From Candidatus Woesearchaeota archaeon (GTDB taxonomy: Archaea > Nanobdellota > Nanobdellia > Woesearchaeales > JAGVZT01), in contig JAANXH010000045.1 in assembly GCA_018263355.1 (NCBI GenBank), positions 1-51,237 of the forward strand: a stretch of 51,237 nt of DNA. Reading direction: 5' to 3'. Positions 45,875-51,237 of this stretch are shown here, piece by piece; the stretch's first letter is position 1; the number at the start of each line of letters is the position of its first letter. A program made the translations under genes and the position numbers. Under the pieces are notes generated by a model that was given only the letters and a program-made list of their open reading frames with translations, ran no database searches and was not told the origin of the DNA.

Positions 45875-46264
45875 ATGAAAGTCGATGTAAAACTGGATAG
45901 CATTAAAGTATCAAAGTTTTCTCCAAAAGATTTTTCTGTAGAAATTGAGACTGTTTTTTTTGATGATGATTATAGGAAATTTCACAAAACTGTTCATGTA
46001 AATGATTCAAATTTAGCAGAGAGTATAATAAAAGACATTAAGAATATGATAAACAATAGAAGTGTTGAGTTCAATGGTGAAGTTATTAAAGGTTATAGAG
46101 TACAGGTTGAGATTAAAGATAAAGAAGATGTTTTAAAGAAATTAGGTAAGTTTTTTTCTAAACTTAAGACAAGGGTTGCTAAGGTTAAGAATATTAAGCA
46201 AGCTGAAGGTTATATGGATGCTGTGAATAGAGTAAGGATTCTGAGTACAAAATTTAAAAAGTAG
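45875..46264 (+). CDS. Hypothetical protein
   Basis: 129-aa ORF with gaggt SD-like sequence upstream. Confidence 0.65.
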   Translation: MKVDVKLDSIKVSKFSPKDFSVEIETVFFDDDYRKFHKTVHVNDSNLAESIIKDIKNMINNRSVEFNGEVIKGYRVQVEIKDKEDVLKKLGKFFSKLKTRVAKVKNIKQAEGYMDAVNRVRILSTKFKK

Positions 46265-46318
46265 TACTTCCTCATATAAAACATAAAATTTATATATGAC
46301 AATGTAATATAAAGCTTT

Positions 46319-47149
46319 ATGAGAGAAAGAGTAACTTTAACAATTGACGAGAATCTGCTAAAAAATATTGACCACAGTATTGATGGGCATAATGTTAAGA
46401 ACAGAAGTCATGCAATTGAGATGCTGCTCAATAAAGCATTAGGAAGCAAGATGCCTTCAAAGGCACTAATCTTAGCTGGAGGTAAAAGTAAACCACTAAA
46501 ATCTAAATTTAAAGATACTCCTCATGCATTGACTCCTTTTAATGGTTCTACTGTTATAGAAGAGATTATTAAATTATTTAAAAAATATGGAGTTAAAGAT
46601 ATTATTATTACATTACATCATGATGCAGATGTTATTCAAAATCATTTGGAAAGCAAAGATCTTGGAGTAAGATTAATATTTATAAAAGAAAAATTTCCAA
46701 TGGGCACAGCTGGCGCACTACGAAATGCTAAGGAATACCTAAAGTCAACTTTTTTTATGACAAATGCTGATGAATTAAAAAATATTAACCTAAAAGATAT
46801 GTATATGTTTCATCTGGATCATCATGGAAAAACAACTATTGCACTAACAACTGTTGAAGATCCAAGCAAATATGGTGTTGCAAATCTTACTGGGTACAAC
46901 ATAATTAGTTTTATGGAAAAACCAAAAAAACAAAATGCACCAAGCAACCTGATTAATGCTGGTTTATATGTTATGGATCCAGAAGCTATTGAATTTATAC
47001 CTGATGGGTTTGCAACTTTAGAAAATGATGTGTTTCCAAAACTAGCCAAGGAAAATAAGCTTATTGGATATTCCTTTGGTGGTCAGTGGTTCTCACTGAA
47101 TTCAGAGAAAGAGTATAGTATTGCAGAGAAAAAATGGAAGGACATCTAA
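46319..47149 (+). CDS. Ribbon-helix-helix domain fused to degenerate sugar nucleotidylyltransferase domain
   Basis: MRERVTLTIDENLLKNIDHSIDGHNVKNRSHAIEMLLNKAL (RHH/CopG) then ALILAGGKSKPLKSKFKDTPHALTPF in place of GGxGTRLRPLT. Confidence 0.85.
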   Translation: MRERVTLTIDENLLKNIDHSIDGHNVKNRSHAIEMLLNKALGSKMPSKALILAGGKSKPLKSKFKDTPHALTPFNGSTVIEEIIKLFKKYGVKDIIITLHHDADVIQNHLESKDLGVRLIFIKEKFPMGTAGALRNAKEYLKSTFFMTNADELKNINLKDMYMFHLDHHGKTTIALTTVEDPSKYGVANLTGYNIISFMEKPKKQNAPSNLINAGLYVMDPEAIEFIPDGFATLENDVFPKLAKENKLIGYSFGGQWFSLNSEKEYSIAEKKWKDI

Positions 47150-47847
47150 ATGCCGTAATACTTGCAGGTGGCCTAGGTACAAGACTGAGACCTTTGACTG
47201 ATAACACTCCTAAACCACTTTTGCCAATAAAAGGAAAACCCATTTTGCTGCATATTATTGAAAATCTTAAAAAATATGGGGTTAAAGATATTGTTCTAGC
47301 AGTGTGTTTTGAGGCTGACAAGATTAAAGATTATTTTGGAGATGGCAGCAAGTTTAAAGTTAATGTATCTTATTGTATAGAAAAAGAGCCACTTGGAACT
47401 GGCGGAGCAATCAAATTAGCTTCAAGAGATTTTTCCAACCGGTTTATTGCACTAAATGGAGATAATCTTGGTGATTTTGATTATGACAAAATGCTAAATT
47501 TTCATAAAAAAAATAATGCAAAGGTTACAATTGCACTCTATCCAGTAGAAGATGTTACTCAGTTTGGTATTGCTGATTTAGATGAAAATAGGATCAGAAG
47601 GTTTATTGAAAAACCTTGCATTGCAGAAGCTCCAACCAACCTAAACAATGCAGGAGCATATATATTTGAGCCAGAGGTTATGGATAGTCTGCCTTCTGGA
47701 AAATGTTCTATTGAACGTGATTGTTTTGAAAAACTAGCTCCAAAAGGAGAAGTTTTTGGGTTTGAGCATGAAGGACAATGGTTTCCAACTGACAACATAG
47801 AAAGGTATAATCTTGCAAATAAGAGGTGGAAAAGTGAAAATAGATAA
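47134..47847 (+). CDS. Sugar-phosphate nucleotidylyltransferase
   Basis: AVILAGGLGTRLRPLTDNTPKPLLPIKGKPILLHIIE; EKEPLGTGGAIKLA; FIALNGDNLGDFD. Confidence 0.95.
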   Translation: MEGHLNAVILAGGLGTRLRPLTDNTPKPLLPIKGKPILLHIIENLKKYGVKDIVLAVCFEADKIKDYFGDGSKFKVNVSYCIEKEPLGTGGAIKLASRDFSNRFIALNGDNLGDFDYDKMLNFHKKNNAKVTIALYPVEDVTQFGIADLDENRIRRFIEKPCIAEAPTNLNNAGAYIFEPEVMDSLPSGKCSIERDCFEKLAPKGEVFGFEHEGQWFPTDNIERYNLANKRWKSENR

Positions 47848-49192
47848 AAGTATTTTTAGAGCTTATGATATTAGAGGAGTTTATCCTGATCAGCTTAATG
47901 AAGAAGTTATTTACCGGATAGGTAAAGCTTATATAAAATTCATGCAAGAAGAAAACCCAGGAAAACAGGAGTTTACTATTGCAGTGGGTTGTGATATGAG
48001 GCTTTCTTCTCCTGCTTTGAAAAAAAGTTTAATTAAGTCATTAGTAAATATGGGGGTAAAAGTTGTTGATATTGGGTTAGTTTCTACCCCAACATATTAT
48101 TTTGCTGTAGCAAAATATGGTTATGATGGAGGATTAATAGTTTCTGCGTCTCATAATCCCAAGGAATACAATGGTACAAAGATTGTACGGCAAGGTGCAG
48201 AAGCAATTGGGCTAGTGAATGGTCTAGATAAGATAAGAGATTATGCTCAAGAGGATATAAAAGAAAGTGATTCTAAAGGAAGTGTTATTAAAAACAATAA
48301 GGCTTTAAAGGACAGAACAGATTATGCATTAGATTTTTATGATTTTAAATTAGATAAGATGAAAGTTGTGGCTGATGTTGCTAATGCTATGGGAAGTCCG
48401 GATATTAGAGAGCTTTTTTCACGTCTTGACTCTGAATTAATTGAGATGAATTTCAAATTAGATGGGACTTTTCCTGCACATGAAGCAAATCCTTTCAAAG
48501 AGGAAAATGTTGTAGATCTTAAAAAGAGAGTAGTAGAAGAAAATGCAGATTTAGGAATTGGGGTAGATGGTGATGCTGACCGTTATTTTTTTGTGGATGA
48601 AAAAGGAGAATTAGTTGAGCCTGGAATCTTGAGAGGCATTTTTGCAGAGGTTGTACTAAGACACAATCCTAAGGCAAATATTGGTTATGATATCAGGCCA
48701 GGCCAGATTACACATGATATGATTGTTGAGAATGGAGGAAAACCATTTGTTACCAAGGTTGGACATACATTGATAAAGAAAAAAGGTCGCGAAGTTGATG
48801 CAGCTTTTGCTGGTGAGTCTTCTGGACATTTCTTTTTTAAAACAGACTATGGATTTTTTGAAACTCCATTTATTGGAACATTAGTAATTATGGACGAGAT
48901 ATCTAAGAGAGGTCCATTGTCAAAGATTGTTAAACCTCTAAAAAAATATTTTCATTCTGGAGAAATTAATTTTGAAGTGGAAAACAAGAATGCAAAACTC
49001 TATGAGATTGCAAAAGCTTTTTCTGATGGAGAGATTTCTTTGCTTGATGGTGTTAGTGTCAAGTATGAGAATTGGTGGTTTAATGTTAGGCCAAGCAATA
49101 CAGAGGACAAGATTAGGCTAAATCTGGAAGCAAGAACTAAAGAGAAAATGGAAGAGATGAAATCAAAAGTCATAAAAGTGATTAAGTCTTAA
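47834..49192 (+). CDS. Phosphomannomutase/phosphoglucomutase
   Basis: FRAYDIRGVYPDQLNEEVIYRIGKAY; GGLIVSASHNPKEYNGTK; GVDGDADRYFF; GESSGHFFF. GTG start at 47834 after SD gaggtgg. Confidence 0.95.
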   Translation: MKIDKSIFRAYDIRGVYPDQLNEEVIYRIGKAYIKFMQEENPGKQEFTIAVGCDMRLSSPALKKSLIKSLVNMGVKVVDIGLVSTPTYYFAVAKYGYDGGLIVSASHNPKEYNGTKIVRQGAEAIGLVNGLDKIRDYAQEDIKESDSKGSVIKNNKALKDRTDYALDFYDFKLDKMKVVADVANAMGSPDIRELFSRLDSELIEMNFKLDGTFPAHEANPFKEENVVDLKKRVVEENADLGIGVDGDADRYFFVDEKGELVEPGILRGIFAEVVLRHNPKANIGYDIRPGQITHDMIVENGGKPFVTKVGHTLIKKKGREVDAAFAGESSGHFFFKTDYGFFETPFIGTLVIMDEISKRGPLSKIVKPLKKYFHSGEINFEVENKNAKLYEIAKAFSDGEISLLDGVSVKYENWWFNVRPSNTEDKIRLNLEARTKEKMEEMKSKVIKVIKS

Positions 49193-50281
49193 AGTTTTGT
49201 CCTTTGAATAATTTTTTGAAAATTCTCTTAACTTAGCAGGATTTATCTTTATTTGCTTTTTCTCTAGTAAATTCACAATTTTTTTGCTTGATAAAAACTG
49301 ACAAAACTGAGTTACATTATGTGGTTTTTGTGTGTATCTTGCTCTTTCAAAATCAATTAAAACTGGTGTATTGTTTTGCACAATTATATGCTTTACTGGA
49401 TGATGCATTTCCTGTTTGTTTATTTTTACTTTGTCTAGTTTGTATAGCTGCTGCAGAGTTTGGTTGATTATTTCTAGAATTTGGTTTTTTTCTGCTTTTT
49501 TAAAAAAATCAAGGATCATTTCTCCTTTGACAAATTCCATTATTAAGTAATCTTTCTCAGATTTCAATAGTTGAGGTCCAATCCCAAGCTTGTTTACTTT
49601 TTTTAGCATGTTTGCTTCATGAGAAATAGTGTTTATTGCTTTTGATTCTGGAGCTTTTATTTTAATTGCTACTTTTTTGTTATTGTATTCTCCTTTGTAC
49701 ACTAATCCTCTTTTTCCTTTTGCAAAAAGCTCTAGTTTTTTTACAATATTCAGGTTTTTGAGAAGAGCTGTTTTTCTTAGTTCATAAACAAAAAGTTTTT
49801 CAAAATCAAGCTTTTGTTCTTCTAATTGTTTTGATTTGTAAAGATTTTCTTTGATTGATTTATCAATAATTTCTTTGTTTGTTAGTGAACTAAAGAGTAT
49901 TAAGATAGTGGCATTGTTTTTTAGGTAGTCTTTTGCATTGATTAAAAATCTGACTAAAGTTTCGTATCCGTGCTTTCCTCCGTACAGTGTTTTATCTTCT
50001 ATTCCTTTGTCTTGAGGAAGATATGGGGGATGGAATATAATTAAATCAAACTTGTTTTTTATGTTGGAAAATAAATCTGATTGTATGAATGTGATTTTTT
50101 TGTTTTTTGGTGCTTTTTCTATAGCTATTGAGATATCTGCCCCAATTACTTTTTGAGCAGTTTTTGCTGCCTCCAAAGCTAAGATTCCAGAGCCTGTTCC
50201 CATATCTAGCACAGTTCCTTTTGCATATTTTCTAATATGCTTTTTTATTAAATATGAGTCTTCTCTTGGTTTGTATGTCAT
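49163..50281 (-). CDS. HemK2-like methyltransferase fused to RIO/Bud32-like kinase-fold domain
   Basis: VLDMGTGSGILALEAAK and LIIFHPPYLP; C-terminal GKRGLVYKGEYNNKKVAIKI...YLIMEFVKGEMI...VLIDFERARYT. Confidence 0.82.
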   Translation of the reverse strand: MTYKPREDSYLIKKHIRKYAKGTVLDMGTGSGILALEAAKTAQKVIGADISIAIEKAPKNKKITFIQSDLFSNIKNKFDLIIFHPPYLPQDKGIEDKTLYGGKHGYETLVRFLINAKDYLKNNATILILFSSLTNKEIIDKSIKENLYKSKQLEEQKLDFEKLFVYELRKTALLKNLNIVKKLELFAKGKRGLVYKGEYNNKKVAIKIKAPESKAINTISHEANMLKKVNKLGIGPQLLKSEKDYLIMEFVKGEMILDFFKKAEKNQILEIINQTLQQLYKLDKVKINKQEMHHPVKHIIVQNNTPVLIDFERARYTQKPHNVTQFCQFLSSKKIVNLLEKKQIKINPAKLREFSKNYSKDKTLRLNHFYDF

Positions 50282-50308
50282 TTTAATCTAACATGAGTTC
50301 TTTCTCAG

Positions 50309-50714
50309 TTACTTTTTTGTAAGTAATCTGAAATAATGTTCACCACCAGTCAGGATTATGTGATTGTTTATTACCTCTTTAACAACATTTAAATTTTTCC
50401 CCCTCTTCAGCTCGGAAAAACTTTGTTGAGTTATAATATTAATGTCCCAATCATAATTAATTAAGCTAAAAATTGAATCGATTTTATTTTCAAAATCCTC
50501 TGTTTTTTCAGTATCTGGAATCACAAACAGTAAATCAATATCACTATCTTCAGTGTTTCTGCCTTTAACATAACTACCAAAAAGAATTGCTATGAAAAAC
50601 ACATTATTTATTTTATTCAGTTCATTTAGTATAACTGATATTTTTATGCTTTTTTATCACCTTCTCCAGTTTTTTCTTGTCTTTTAAATAATCATATTTT
50701 CCTCTGTAAGCCAT
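50309..50714 (-). pseudogene. MNT-type nucleotidyltransferase gene with a frameshift near 50625-50640
   Basis: MAYRGKYDYLKDKKKLEKVIKKHKNIS in one frame (50622-50714); VILNELNKINNVFFIAILFGSYVKGRNTEDSDIDLLFVIP in another. Confidence 0.6.
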
Positions 50715-51237
50715 TTTTAACTGCCTCCTTTATTATCTGATAATAAGAATCAACACCATAAAACAATAAATGTTTTCTGAAAAGTTCTTTGCCAAAATTC
50801 TCTTCCTCATTAATCAGCATTTTATAAAAATCAGATTTCTTAATAACATGATAATCAATTTCTATAAGAGATAATCTTGAAATATCTTTGATATAAGGGA
50901 TCAATGTTTTTTCATTCATTTGATCATCTATGATGATAACTACATCAATATCAGAATTTTTTCTTTGATTTCCTACAGCATAACTACCTGTTACAAGCAA
51001 TGTAAAAAAGGGTGTTTTTTTTGATATTGATTTTATCATATCATCAACCACAGGAATCTCTTTGCTGAAAGCTTCTTTTTTATCCAAGAATGAAAGATAA
51101 TTTATTGTATTCTGATTATCCAAATTTAGTGAAATTAGATTAGTATTTCCTTTTTTCTCTAATTTTAGAATATGTTTACTTAATTTTTGTATTGCATTAT
51201 ATGTCCAGTTATAAGATTTTTTTTTTAATTTTTTCAT
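50692..51237 (-). CDS. MNT-type nucleotidyltransferase-domain protein
   Basis: LLVTGSYAVGNQRKNSDIDVVIIID (GSxxx(G)xxxSDIDxxV). Confidence 0.8.
   Translation of the reverse strand: MKKLKKKSYNWTYNAIQKLSKHILKLEKKGNTNLISLNLDNQNTINYLSFLDKKEAFSKEIPVVDDMIKSISKKTPFFTLLVTGSYAVGNQRKNSDIDVVIIIDDQMNEKTLIPYIKDISRLSLIEIDYHVIKKSDFYKMLINEEENFGKELFRKHLLFYGVDSYYQIIKEAVKNGLQRKI

Noticed and set aside
1-51237. Genome-wide UGA recoding
   Set aside because: Several well-formed genes end at TGA (for example 7746-7748, 9235-9237, 15426-15428, 43318-43320), and Trp is encoded by TGG. The two in-frame TGAs are better treated as local.
1-51237. CRISPR arrays, rRNA genes, integrases
   Set aside because: No regularly spaced direct repeats, no recognisable 5S/16S/23S cores and no integrase or transposase motifs in the supplied ORFs.

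Overview
The window is AT-rich archaeal DNA. Compact intron-containing tRNAs, archaeal-type TyrRS, AbrB/RelE genes, HemK2-like and PGF-pre-PGF-like proteins and many small proteins suggest a DPANN lineage such as Woesearchaeota or Pacearchaeota; the lineage is an inference. I support about 45 protein genes, three intron-bearing tRNAs (Tyr-GUA, Thr-GGU, Val-GAC), a multicopy structured-RNA family, and at least one further structured RNA candidate with its own promoter. No rRNA, CRISPR array or transposase was seen. The best leads are: (1) a multicopy structured non-coding RNA family (1-176, about 1915-2255, 2344-2519, and a diverged minus-strand copy near 34296-34440) flanking genes for a basic-tailed DEAD-box helicase and a lysine-tailed zinc-ribbon protein; (2) a coupled three-gene cassette of a B-family DNA polymerase homologue with a degraded motif C and a C-terminal VRR-NUC-like domain, a small helical protein, and a RecA-like protein with no Walker A; (3) T-loop introns in tRNA-Tyr and tRNA-Val that share a 12-nt block and a common architecture; (4) a ribbon-helix-helix/nucleotidyltransferase fusion that looks like a pseudoenzyme regulator upstream of its active paralogue; (5) a 160-nt pseudoknot-like RNA at about 45268-45425; (6) a HemK2-like methyltransferase/kinase-like fusion; (7) a giant cysteine-rich repeat surface protein. 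Several genes carry in-frame stops or frameshifts, and at least one gene (a receiver-like domain at 41641-41991) is absent from the supplied ORF track. All homology statements come from reading motifs by eye; no searches or folding programs were run.
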